The notes under the pieces: generated by a model
What the model was told of the DNA's origin: nothing
Database searches by the model: none
The model's input: only the letters and a program-made list of their open reading frames with translations
Part shown: piece by piece, positions 10,935 through 19,398 of the stretch
Layout of the letters: the number at the start of each line of letters is the position of its first letter
Position numbering within the stretch: position 1 is the first letter of the stretch
Position numbers and translations under genes: made by a program
NCBI GenBank assembly: GCA_019745415.1
Contig: JAIETF010000030.1
Coordinates: 161,705 to 225,704, forward strand
Direction: 5' to 3'
DNA: 64,000 nucleotides
DNA from: Candidatus Obscuribacterales bacterium
Lineage (GTDB): Bacteria; Cyanobacteriota; Vampirovibrionia; Obscuribacterales; Obscuribacteraceae

Positions 10935-12470
10935 CTAGCCCAGCGCAATCTTCTTTGCGCCTGGCTTTCCCCGCTCTACGACAAACCTGGCAACAGTGCT
11001 TATGCCAGCATCAGGTTTCTTTTCTGTCTCGATTGCGCGCAGGGCGATGTTTGCTTCTTCTTTGTCGAGAGTGACGGTAACGTAACCGCGGGCTGTACCG
11101 TTGAAAAATTTGATATGGGGATTGGCTTTCATCCATTCATCCGTTGCCTTTAGGTTAGGGCCCTGGGATGAAATCGAGGTGCCGCAAATCTCGGTTGCTA
11201 CAACTGGCGCTTGGGCATCATCAAAGTCTAGCTTGAGGTCGGCAACCGCATATGCGTGAATATCGCCACCAACCACAACTGTATTGGAGCCTGCCCTCTG
11301 ACTTGCGGCTTCCAATAAGCGCTTGCGTGCGGCCGGGTAACCATCCCAACCGTCAGTCCAAAATTTTCTACCGGGGCGCACTACCTGAGCCATCAGTGTC
11401 TGTTGCACAATTATGTCCCAAGCGGCAGGGGATTCTTTCAAACTTTTGGCTAGCCAGTCTTCTTGCCTGAAGCCCAGTATGCTGCGTTTGGGGTCCAGCC
11501 TTTCCGGACAATCAGCCACGATGTTGGAGCCGCCGCGTCCTGGTTTAGGGCAGACTTCATGATCTCGGTATTGCCTGTCGTCAAGCACATGAAAGCGAGT
11601 CATTTTGCCGAAATCTAGAGCCTGGTAAATTTGCATATCGCTGTTGTGCGGTGCGAAGGCTTCGGGAAGCGGCATGTGTTCATAAAAAGCTTGATAGGCA
11701 GCCGCCCGGCGCGAGAGAAAATTGCTCTCTAGATCCTCAGCAAGATCATTTGCATAATCATTATCAACTTCATGATCATCCCAAGTTACAACCCAGGGGA
11801 AACGGGCATGGCAAGCTTGTAAATTAGCGTCCATTTTGTAACAGGCGTATCTATTTCTATACTGATTTAGAGAATAGACTTCCGGTCCCTCATGTTTGCG
11901 GACGAGATTATCGCCCCAAGAGTGTTCATATATGTAGTCGCCAAGAAAGAGCACCAGATCAAGATCTTCTTGAGCCATGTGTTTGTGTGCAGTGAAATAA
12001 CCTTGCTCATACATCTGGCAGGAGGCAAAACTGAAGCGCACCGCCGCAAGTGAGTCAGGCGCTGGAGCCGTGCGAGTGCGCCCGACCGGGCTAACAGCAT
12101 CACCGGCAAAAAAGCGATAGTAGTAAGTCGTTGACGGTTGGAGATTTGGCACTTGAATATGAACGCTATGGGCATATTTGGCAGACGCCTTCTTCTTACC
12201 GCTATGCACCACTTTGTGAAAAGCTTCATCGAGGGACAGCTCCCATTTTACTTCCATTTCTTGGGGAGAGAGACCGCCGCCGTCTTCGAATGGTGCCGGT
12301 GCCAGTCGCGTCCAAAGTACAATGCTATCAGGTCGGGGATAACCGGATGCCACCCCAAGTTTGAAAGGGTAAGATGAAAATGAAGTCTTAGCCCTTACTT
12401 GACTAAATGAGGTGGAGCCAAGAAGTATGGCTAATGAACCGTTCAAAAAAGTTCTTCGGCTGATAGTCAT
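10935..12470 (-). CDS. phoD: Tat-exported alkaline phosphatase D
   Basis: 511 residues, normal length for PhoD. PhoD enzymes are Fe/Ca-dependent phosphodiesterases/monoesterases that release phosphate from organic esters outside the cytoplasm. The N-terminus MTISRRTFLNGSLAILLGS is a twin-arginine signal (SRRTFL), fitting a cofactor loaded before export. Family motifs are visible: GVASGYPRPDSIVLWTRLAP near 40, RFSFASCQ, LVLFLGDYIYEH, VVTWDDHEVDNDYAND, RPGRKFWTDGWDGY and VVGGDIHAYAV, which carry the metal-binding Asp and His residues. The gene lies 12 nt downstream of the small MglA-like gene and is likely co-transcribed with it. No Pho-box-like direct repeats were recognised upstream. Confidence 0.95.
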   Translation of the reverse strand: MTISRRTFLNGSLAILLGSTSFSQVRAKTSFSSYPFKLGVASGYPRPDSIVLWTRLAPAPFEDGGGLSPQEMEVKWELSLDEAFHKVVHSGKKKASAKYAHSVHIQVPNLQPSTTYYYRFFAGDAVSPVGRTRTAPAPDSLAAVRFSFASCQMYEQGYFTAHKHMAQEDLDLVLFLGDYIYEHSWGDNLVRKHEGPEVYSLNQYRNRYACYKMDANLQACHARFPWVVTWDDHEVDNDYANDLAEDLESNFLSRRAAAYQAFYEHMPLPEAFAPHNSDMQIYQALDFGKMTRFHVLDDRQYRDHEVCPKPGRGGSNIVADCPERLDPKRSILGFRQEDWLAKSLKESPAAWDIIVQQTLMAQVVRPGRKFWTDGWDGYPAARKRLLEAASQRAGSNTVVVGGDIHAYAVADLKLDFDDAQAPVVATEICGTSISSQGPNLKATDEWMKANPHIKFFNGTARGYVTVTLDKEEANIALRAIETEKKPDAGISTVARFVVERGKPGAKKIALG

Positions 12471-12482
12471 GCTCTTCTTTCC

Positions 12483-13124
12483 TCAACTTTCAAGATGAAC
12501 TGTAAGATCCGAGCTCGCATGCTCGTCCAGAGAAGTGGAGATACAAATGGCATTTATGAGAGCGGAAAAAGCCCCAAGAATACCTTTGTCATCCTGAGAT
12601 CTTAGCTTGTGCACAAGTAGATCTTCCACTGGCAAAAGCTTTTCCAGATCTGGCACAAGGGCAAAATCAGATTCACTATCACTGATAAATGCGACAAGTA
12701 TTGGCACGGCATCATACTTGTAGCCGAAGCGCATGTTAAAAAAGGCAAGCTGCGTGTTCAGCTCTTCAAAAGCCCCTGCAATGTCGGCTTGGCTGGAACT
12801 TGCATCTACACAGAAAAGAACACTAATTGCCGAGTAGCCAGTGGCGAGATTGAAAATTGCATCTTTTGCTTTATCAGGATAGAAGATCTGGCAGATGGAA
12901 CCAGCAGAGCTGAAACCTATCGGCAGTGCAAATTCAAGTAAGTCGTAGTCGTTGTCGCGAAAAGAAATATGCATTACTTCAACGGCTCTGTACTTCGAAC
13001 TCACTTTAGAATTTATAAGAGCGCTTCGAACAGTTTCCAGGAAGGGAAGACTTTTTTCCCTGGCCGGCCCCAAGCAAATCAGCCTAAGTGCCAGTCTAAC
13101 CGGCTTAGTATCCAAGAGAGACAT
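12483..13124 (-). CDS. MglA-like small GTPase-fold protein lacking canonical nucleotide motifs
   Basis: 213 residues, ATG start with AAGG eight bases upstream. I do not recognise a named family with certainty, but the order of segments follows the MglA/Ras-like fold. LRLICLGPAREKS at 11-24 sits where MglA has its P-loop (GPGxxGKT); LLEFALPIGF and QIFYPDKAKDAIFNLATGYSA follow the MglA segment ending TVPGQVFY; ISVLFCVDAS matches the strand with VFVADS; and VPILVAFISDSE sits where NKRD is expected. The P-loop glycines, the PGQ and the NKxD are replaced, so GTP binding is doubtful. The gene is 12 nt upstream of phoD. An unrelated Rossmann-like protein is the alternative. Confidence 0.6.
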   Translation of the reverse strand: MSLLDTKPVRLALRLICLGPAREKSLPFLETVRSALINSKVSSKYRAVEVMHISFRDNDYDLLEFALPIGFSSAGSICQIFYPDKAKDAIFNLATGYSAISVLFCVDASSSQADIAGAFEELNTQLAFFNMRFGYKYDAVPILVAFISDSESDFALVPDLEKLLPVEDLLVHKLRSQDDKGILGAFSALINAICISTSLDEHASSDLTVHLES

Positions 13125-13423
13125 TCTTACTACCTTCTTGATAAGGCTGCGACCTCAGCAATTATAGCTGATGCTACATATCCAGCGGTAATGGAGTGTG
13201 GCCCATGCCAACACAAATTCCAAGCCAATTCAAAGAAGCCTACATGAGAAAAACTTTGCCACCACATACGAAGGCATCTCCGCTTCAAGAAAAGTTGAAA
13301 CCAATTTCAAATATTTGGTCAGCAAAGCCAGCCCCCACCGTCCACTATAATCTCTAATTTTCCATGATTGCGGTAAACTGTAAGAGTTCTTCAGCACCAA
13401 ACTAGAATCTTAGAGAAGTAGAT
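13125..13423. other. Divergent intergenic region
   Basis: 299 nt between the minus-strand MglA-like gene and the plus-strand gene at 13424. It contains a TATAAT at 13346-13351 on the plus strand (no good -35 box at the usual distance) and a short inverted repeat TTGAAA-ccaa-TTTCAA at 13295-13310. No ORF or RNA gene was recognised. Confidence 0.4.
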
Positions 13424-14500
13424 TTGAGCCAAGAGAAAAAAACTAGCGGAACACAAGGGGGAATGGCCGAACACCTGGAAAGGTATCGCCATTACATCGA
13501 TGGACTGAAGAGCGGCAAGGCGAGCGGCATATCAGCCGCCTTTGGTCGGGCATGCGACCTCTTGCCGCCCGAAGCCCTTGCCATTGCACCCAAGATTCAC
13601 AGCGCCGACAGCCTCGGGCAAACGCTCTTTCCCAGAGAAGAAGACCGAAAGGTTATGCGCGAATCACTGGAAATGTTGATCAGGGCTGGTGTGCTAGAAC
13701 ATCCACCCAAATCTGAAGAAGGCGGGAATGCCGAACCACCAGCTAAAGGCGCGCCCCGTTGCTTTAGCGGCGATGCGGTTGGAGTAAGCGTCAGAACCGA
13801 AGCCGGCATAGAGCAAGTGCTATCTACTTACTTTGAAAGCGGCGAACTTATGTACATGCTTTCAGACTTGAGTGTCATAAACGAAAAGACTTTTTTGGCT
13901 CAGTTTATAGAACCAGCAAATTATTCAGAAGCTGACGACCTTGCTGATCAGGCAAACTTGGAAAATCAAGAAAGTAAGGCAAGCGATGCCGAACCTGAAT
14001 TACAAGAGCAACAACTGCAGACTGACAAGCCAGATTTATTTGTTCATGATGAAGACGGACAACTGCTGTGGCAGGTGAGCTACGAGGTTGATGGAGTGAA
14101 GCTTGTTTCTATGGCTGACGGCTGCCTAATCAAGAAAGCAGAAGGCAGAAATGACTATGTCTTTTCAATGCTCGCCCACGAAGACGGCGATATCAGATTT
14201 TATATACTATCAGGGTTAGTGGTCGATCCTAGCACCGGCAATGTTTATCTCGAAGCCAATCAGGGAGCATACAGCACGGCCTATTTAAACAACGGCTGGA
14301 AGGCTCATCACTACCGCACGGCATCGGGACAAGAGAGCTTTTTCCTGACCGAGCCTATGAATGTAATCAACAAAGAAGGCAGAATGCCGGAAACCTTTGC
14401 CGTCGCCTCTTTACGCCTGGAGATGGAAACAGGCAGCCTGTTCTACTCCATTTCGGGAGAGCGCGAACTGGAGCTTAGTTGCCGCAAGATCATCAGCTGA
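13424..14500 (+). CDS. Unknown cytoplasmic protein
   Basis: 358 residues from a TTG start; an in-frame ATG at 13463 (MAEHLERYRHYIDG) is an alternative. No signal peptide or membrane segment is visible. The N-terminal 90 residues look helical (LERYRHYIDGLKSGKASG, EDRKVMRESLEMLIRAGVLE), the middle near 170-205 is an acidic Gln/Glu-rich linker, and the C-terminal 150 residues are beta-rich (LLWQVSYEVDGVKLVSMADG onward). No family was recognised. Its TGA at 14498-14500 directly abuts the stop of the converging gene at 14501, so the two transcripts meet with no spacer. Confidence 0.7.
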   Translation: MSQEKKTSGTQGGMAEHLERYRHYIDGLKSGKASGISAAFGRACDLLPPEALAIAPKIHSADSLGQTLFPREEDRKVMRESLEMLIRAGVLEHPPKSEEGGNAEPPAKGAPRCFSGDAVGVSVRTEAGIEQVLSTYFESGELMYMLSDLSVINEKTFLAQFIEPANYSEADDLADQANLENQESKASDAEPELQEQQLQTDKPDLFVHDEDGQLLWQVSYEVDGVKLVSMADGCLIKKAEGRNDYVFSMLAHEDGDIRFYILSGLVVDPSTGNVYLEANQGAYSTAYLNNGWKAHHYRTASGQESFFLTEPMNVINKEGRMPETFAVASLRLEMETGSLFYSISGERELELSCRKIIS

Positions 14501-15451
14501 TCAAGCCAGCCTAGTATCGTTCCCGGGCAAGACTAGAGACTCCACTTTTCTGACGACTTTCCTGCCCTCCGGTCCTTCATCAATAATGGAGCCGTCTGCT
14601 CTATAAATGCGTCTTTCTTTAGGACTGCTTGCCTTGCTGAGATTCCCCTCACCGTCTATTTCAATTTTGAAGCCTTTGGGTTTTTCCTCGGGTTTGTAAG
14701 GCATCTGATACCAGAGTTCGTTCTCGACCCCGCCGGTGGATGGTCCCCGCCGAAAGACCTCGCTGGAGGCGCCCGTATTTATTGTCACTTCAGTGAGAGT
14801 GCCGGCGTTGTCGCGCTTAAACTGGCGACTATCGCCAAATCTGTCGTTCACCGCCATGACCAGCCCGGCTTTATTCTTGAGCACCGTGCCGCCGTCTTTC
14901 TCTTCACTGGTCCAGTCTTTCGGCAGTTTCGCGTCAAGATTATCTTTCACAGGCTTTTCGCCTTTAGAAGGCTTGTTGTAGTCCGTACTTTTCTCCCAGT
15001 GGTTGAGATCGTCTGGCTTAGTGCGTGCAACAATCTTGCCGGTCTCACTATCGACAAGAACTTTGCTGACAACTTTGCCGACATCCCTCTGGATTAAAAG
15101 CAATCTTCCCTTGTTGTCAAAGCCGACCAGTTCAAGCTCAGAGCCAGCCAAAGGCTTTCCCGGCTGATGCAGATAATTATTCAACTCTTTGATGCGGTGG
15201 CTGGCCTCTTCCAGCTTGGCTTGGCGCGACTGCGCCGCAGGCAGTTCTGCGCCGGCCAAAGCGCCTATATCAGAAGCTCGCCCAACATCTTTGCGGCTTT
15301 CGGGCGCTAGATTATCGCTATTCAGCTTGAGCTCGGGAGCAGCCCAAGTATTCTCAGCAATGTCGATAATTTTTCTTTCCTTACCGTCATCGCCCTTAAT
15401 TCGGGTATCCTTAAAAACCTGGTCGCCGAGATTATGCTCTTTCATAGGCAC
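14501..15451 (-). CDS. Unknown beta-rich acidic protein
   Basis: 316 residues, ATG start. It is rich in charged residues and Gly, with repeated hairpin-like strands such as DKEGRLLLIQRDVG-type segments, KNKAGLVMAVNDRFGDSRQF and EVTINTGASSEVFRRGP. This style resembles parts of the giant protein at 1-10053 (for example 1740-1880), but I cannot claim homology. The central segment near 165 reads KLPKDWTSEEKDGGTVLKNK. No signal peptide or catalytic motif is seen. It is divergently transcribed from the receiver-kinase gene, with 47 nt between starts, so the pair may share a control region. Confidence 0.7.
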   Translation of the reverse strand: MPMKEHNLGDQVFKDTRIKGDDGKERKIIDIAENTWAAPELKLNSDNLAPESRKDVGRASDIGALAGAELPAAQSRQAKLEEASHRIKELNNYLHQPGKPLAGSELELVGFDNKGRLLLIQRDVGKVVSKVLVDSETGKIVARTKPDDLNHWEKSTDYNKPSKGEKPVKDNLDAKLPKDWTSEEKDGGTVLKNKAGLVMAVNDRFGDSRQFKRDNAGTLTEVTINTGASSEVFRRGPSTGGVENELWYQMPYKPEEKPKGFKIEIDGEGNLSKASSPKERRIYRADGSIIDEGPEGRKVVRKVESLVLPGNDTRLA

Positions 15452-15498
15452 CTCCAGAAAAAACTTACCCTTTCAAGAGTTAGGCTAACCCTAAGCTG

Positions 15499-17067
15499 AT
15501 GGCGCAGATACTAATAGTTGAAGATGACCGAGAACTGGCGCAAATGATCGCCTCATTCCTTGAATTTGAGGGGCATATCGCCTGGCAAGCTTACGACGGC
15601 AAGACTGCACTAGAAATAGCACTCTCAAAACCCCTCGACCTCTTGATTTTAGACTGGGATCTGCCCGACTTGAGCGGTATAGAAATTCTCACCCGGTATC
15701 GAGAGAATAGCTTGACTGCTCCGGTAATTATGCTCACCGGCAGATCAGATCCAAGAGAAAAGGAGACCGGATTAGATAGCGGCGCCGACGACTATGTCAC
15801 TAAGCCTTTCAAAATGACCGAACTGGGTGCCCGCGTCAGAGCCCAGTTAAGGCGCCAAGCGAGACTAACCAGCCATACTTTTACCCTGGGCAAAATAGTT
15901 GTCGACAAAGATAAGATGACAGCTTCGGTGAATGGTTTAGCTTATGTTTTGTCGGGTGTTCAGTTTAAGCTATTAGAACTAGCAGCCAAGCACCAACCTC
16001 TAGAGCTGGACGCGCAAGCAATCATTGCCGCTCTAGCCCAAGAAAAGCTGCAAATATCAGAAGAGAAACTGCAAAACGAACTGCAAAACCTCAGACAGAA
16101 AATCGATGCGGAAGGGGCTATAGTTTTTCCGCATCTATATTCCAAGCAAGATACTAGTAATGGTAATTGCGCATCTGGCGAAGACGAAGACGCCCAGATG
16201 CTTGGCACCATATTAGACGGCAAGTATATTTTGCAAGACACCTTGGGTGGTGGCGGATCAAGCTTGGTGTTCCGGGCTAATCATCGCCATCTAGGCAATA
16301 CGGTGGCTGTGAAAATTCTGGTTGCTGATACTTATTTGCAGCCCGATGCCAAAGCCAGATTTATGAGGGAAGCGGCTATCAACGGGGCTCTCAATCATCC
16401 TCATATTATAGAAGTGAGAGATTTTGGCATCGCCGAAAGAGGGCAGCCCTATCTTGTCATGGAATACCTAAACGGCAAAACTCTCAATGACTATTTAGAA
16501 AGCAGACCAACGCCGCTTTTTCGCGACCTCTTGCTAGTCTTTAAGCAAATCTGTCGCGCCCTCGGCCATGCCCACAAAGCCGGCATCGTGCACCGTGATG
16601 TAAAGCCGTCAAACATTATGGTAATGAGCGAGCCCCAAGAAGAGAAGAAGGAAACTTTTTTGCAGGCGAAACTGCTTGATTTTGGACTGGCTAGACCGCT
16701 TTTGGTGAACGACAACCGCATTACCATGACCGGCCACATCATCGGCAGCGCCCCCTATATGAGCCCCGAACAGTGCCGAGGCGAAACCGTGGATGAAAGA
16801 AGCGATCTCTACAGCTTGGGTTGCACTTTCTATGAGGCAGTGCATGGCGACATGCCCTATCCAGATAACGATGCAGTGTCGATTATACTGCGACACCTAA
16901 AGGACCCGCCGCCTATTATTGCACTCATATCGCAACCGCCGGTGGTGAATAGTTATCTCACTGAACTTTTGCACCGCTGCCTGGCAAAAGACAAGAACGC
17001 TCGCTTTCAGTCAGCCGCTGAGCTGGAAGTCGCCTTCGACAAAGCATTGCAAATCACCGCTCTTTGA
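15499..17067 (+). CDS. Receiver / winged-helix-like / Ser-Thr protein kinase fusion
   Basis: 522 residues. Residues 1-120 are a response-regulator receiver with acidic D9/D10, phospho-acceptor D52 (LILDWDLPDLSG), T80 and K102 (TKPF). Residues about 125-215 resemble an OmpR-type DNA-binding domain (FTLGKIVVDKDKMTASVNG, LSGVQFKLLELAAKH), though the recognition-helix region is divergent. From about 236 a Hanks-type kinase follows: glycine-rich loop GGGGSS at 250-255, K272 (AVKIL), HRDVKPSN with D367, DFG at 394-396 and SAPYMSPEQ. No transmembrane or PASTA segment is present, so it is cytoplasmic. The architecture suggests that histidine-kinase input controls a Ser/Thr kinase output, an inference from domain order. 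All key residues look intact. Confidence 0.9.
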   Translation: MAQILIVEDDRELAQMIASFLEFEGHIAWQAYDGKTALEIALSKPLDLLILDWDLPDLSGIEILTRYRENSLTAPVIMLTGRSDPREKETGLDSGADDYVTKPFKMTELGARVRAQLRRQARLTSHTFTLGKIVVDKDKMTASVNGLAYVLSGVQFKLLELAAKHQPLELDAQAIIAALAQEKLQISEEKLQNELQNLRQKIDAEGAIVFPHLYSKQDTSNGNCASGEDEDAQMLGTILDGKYILQDTLGGGGSSLVFRANHRHLGNTVAVKILVADTYLQPDAKARFMREAAINGALNHPHIIEVRDFGIAERGQPYLVMEYLNGKTLNDYLESRPTPLFRDLLLVFKQICRALGHAHKAGIVHRDVKPSNIMVMSEPQEEKKETFLQAKLLDFGLARPLLVNDNRITMTGHIIGSAPYMSPEQCRGETVDERSDLYSLGCTFYEAVHGDMPYPDNDAVSIILRHLKDPPPIIALISQPPVVNSYLTELLHRCLAKDKNARFQSAAELEVAFDKALQITAL

Positions 17068-17087
17068 CAAAGTAAATATAGTTTAGT

Positions 17088-18059
17088 TTACTCAGGTAAC
17101 AGTCGCAACATACCGAATGGATTGAAGCGCACGTCTTCCTCGCCAATATGTTTGCAACTTTCAATTTGAGCTTTCACTTTGCCGCTCTCTTTAGTCAAAG
17201 AAAAAGTATGACCGGCTTGAAACTTATCCCCTTCAGAAACCAAGAAATACCCCATCTCTTGAAAGAGATCACGGGCTGTCTCGGCAAAACGCTCGGGTGC
17301 GCAACCAGTGGCAGAAAGGGTGGAAGCCGAAACTATGAAGTCGGGCAGTCCGAGCATGTGCATTCCGCAAGAATAATAGATATATTCGAAACGTATGGGC
17401 ATAGCCACAAAACCAGAAACAAGGGCAGCCAACTCGTCCTGTGTCGCAAGTTCGCCGACGGCGCGCCAGGCAGCAAGCGAATGAGAAAGCCCGGCACTTT
17501 CAAGTGAAATTGCCAGGGCCGGTGCCTCTGCCAGGGCTCTAATCAATGACAAGAAACGTTTTGACTGAGTGAGCGCTTCGCTTGCCTTAAATGGCTGACT
17601 GCGCACCACATAATAAGTGGTATGCCTGGCAATCTGGCTGAGTTCGTCTTTTTCAGCCGGATAGATGCCACTCATCTGCGAGATCACATGCTTGGTCAGA
17701 CCTTTGTCAAAATCACGCCTGCTCACTTCAAAGCCAGACTCGTTCAAAATCTCACGACAGACAGGGGCGCCGGCACCGCCGGTCAACACATAGAGCACTA
17801 GGCTTGGCCAGCAAGACTCAACAAACTCAATGCGCCTTCTATGCCAATCTAAGGCAGCGTTCTCAAAATCAATATCGACTATTTTGCCGTCATCAACCGT
17901 GGCTCTCTTTGAGCGCGGCACCATGACACAAACTGCATCGTCTCTAATTTTATTGATTTCGGCTTCGCTAAGCGGTCGCCCCTGCTCTTTCTCTTGCGCG
18001 GCAAGAAGAATATGCAGGGGAGGCACCGGAAGCGGAACTAGTTCTTCATCGAATGACAT
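17088..18059 (-). CDS. DUF4261-like protein, third gene of the restriction operon
   Basis: 323 residues. The C-terminal half follows the DUF4261 pattern: an Ala-rich helix ALAEAPALAISLESAGLSHS, then IYYSCGMHMLGLPDFIVSAS, then a strand-rich end with QAGHTFSLTKESGKVKAQIE. The N-terminal 110 residues are less clear (LHILLAAQEKEQGRPLSEAE, then WPSLVLYVLTGGAGAPVCRE). The start overlaps the end of the endonuclease gene by 14 nt, so it is almost certainly translated from the same message. Its role in the system is unknown. DUF4261 has no established biochemical function that I can name. The family assignment rests on my reading only. Confidence 0.7.
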   Translation of the reverse strand: MSFDEELVPLPVPPLHILLAAQEKEQGRPLSEAEINKIRDDAVCVMVPRSKRATVDDGKIVDIDFENAALDWHRRRIEFVESCWPSLVLYVLTGGAGAPVCREILNESGFEVSRRDFDKGLTKHVISQMSGIYPAEKDELSQIARHTTYYVVRSQPFKASEALTQSKRFLSLIRALAEAPALAISLESAGLSHSLAAWRAVGELATQDELAALVSGFVAMPIRFEYIYYSCGMHMLGLPDFIVSASTLSATGCAPERFAETARDLFQEMGYFLVSEGDKFQAGHTFSLTKESGKVKAQIESCKHIGEEDVRFNPFGMLRLLPE

Positions 18060-19398
18060 GTTGCAAATGATACTGCCTTTTTTCTTGAAAAATCGAGTTT
18101 CTTCTCAGCCAAGAAAGCCACATTTTTACTGTAATCGCCCGTCTATAGCAAGTATCAGAGCCACTCTTCAGATTAGTATGTCGGCTCAATATTTCTTGAA
18201 CTTCAAAATTTTTGACAGCGTTCACATCAAAATCACGTTGCGATAACAAAATAAGCGATTCTCGCAAGCTCGGCACGGCTAGCATACGCGCCAACAATGC
18301 CCGGGTTCGCTGGGTGCGTGAGGCTATAGACAAAAAGGTCGAGCCGGCTTCAGTAATTTCAAAGCCACGATGACCACTGCGGCTGCGTCGAGCCAGCCCC
18401 AGATAGGAGGCTGCATTGCCATAATAGTCGGCTTGCCTCTCTTCAAACTCAAAATGTTCGGCAATCTTGCTTTTGCTCGCCGGCTCAAAAGCTATAAACT
18501 GCACCAGGTCGACCAGTCTATCCATGTCATCGGCTTGCGGAAAGGGAATGCTGTCGGTAAGACCGGCCGGCTCTTCGAGTAAGGGCGAGGCAGAAAGAGC
18601 AGCATCAAAGTCTATAAGAGCAGCTGGATTATCGTTAATGACGAAAGAACGATTAGAAACCACTTCGACTTCGCCGAAAACTTCGCCGATTCTAAACTCG
18701 GTCAGTACTATTTCTCCGTTTGAATAAGTAAGAAAGATTGGTCTGACCGCCTTATGGGTGCGTGTGCGCCACTGATAAAAGGGGTACAACAGCTGCCTTA
18801 TATTGAAATCATTGCGCCTGCCGATTTTGGCTTCGATAAGAATCAAATTATCGGCGCTCTCATAACCTGCATCTATTTCCAACTGCACATTAGAGACTGT
18901 AATTACTTGACCTTCGGGCAAGGTGAGATTGAATTGCCCGGTGAATGAGCGCCCGCGAATGGTCAACTGCAGCGCCTCGTCTGCACAAAAGGTTTGCAGC
19001 AACCCGGAAAGATAGGCATAGTCGATCACCTGAGACTCACTACTCAGGGCGCCACCACATTTGAAACTATCATAAGATTGCAGATCAACTTTAGATTGAT
19101 AGGCTTCTGTTTCTAGCTTCTCAAAACAATCGTCAAATCGATAGTAAAGCTTATTCTCAGAATCACGAAACAGACAATACAAGCCATTTTGCACCGGCAA
19201 GATGTTCAAGCCATAATCTCGAAAGACAAGTGGTCTTTCGCTCAATGTATCGAGTTTCGCCATCAAACGCGGCTCCCTAAAAGGCTTGAGAGCATCGGCA
19301 TTGACAAAAGCCAAACCACGCGCCTGTAGATCTCCAAGCGCATAACTGCGCTCCAAGAAATCCTGCCAAGCACTATCGTTTGCCAGAGACAATGTCAA
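18046..19398 (-). CDS. Type II restriction endonuclease, PD-(D/E)XK fold
   Basis: 450 residues. A nuclease core is visible: LEIDAGYE with D176, then LILIEAKIG with E189 and K191, followed by RQLLYPFYQW, the usual D...ExK...Q layout of this superfamily. The layout resembles endonucleases that carry DUF6996/DUF6997-type regions. The C-terminal part (from about 300: LVDLVQFIAFEPASKSKIAE, then NAASYLGLARRS) looks like winged helices for DNA recognition. The ATG overlaps the methyltransferase stop in an ATGA arrangement, which couples the two genes. It presumably cuts the same site that the upstream methylase protects; the site cannot be read from the sequence. Confidence 0.85.
   Translation of the reverse strand: MTLSLANDSAWQDFLERSYALGDLQARGLAFVNADALKPFREPRLMAKLDTLSERPLVFRDYGLNILPVQNGLYCLFRDSENKLYYRFDDCFEKLETEAYQSKVDLQSYDSFKCGGALSSESQVIDYAYLSGLLQTFCADEALQLTIRGRSFTGQFNLTLPEGQVITVSNVQLEIDAGYESADNLILIEAKIGRRNDFNIRQLLYPFYQWRTRTHKAVRPIFLTYSNGEIVLTEFRIGEVFGEVEVVSNRSFVINDNPAALIDFDAALSASPLLEEPAGLTDSIPFPQADDMDRLVDLVQFIAFEPASKSKIAEHFEFEERQADYYGNAASYLGLARRSRSGHRGFEITEAGSTFLSIASRTQRTRALLARMLAVPSLRESLILLSQRDFDVNAVKNFEVQEILSRHTNLKSGSDTCYRRAITVKMWLSWLRRNSIFQEKRQYHLQHVIR

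Noticed and set aside
10803..11153. 116-codon plus-strand frame after the exported protein
   Set aside because: Most of it is antisense to phoD and it lacks a ribosome site or recognisable domain.
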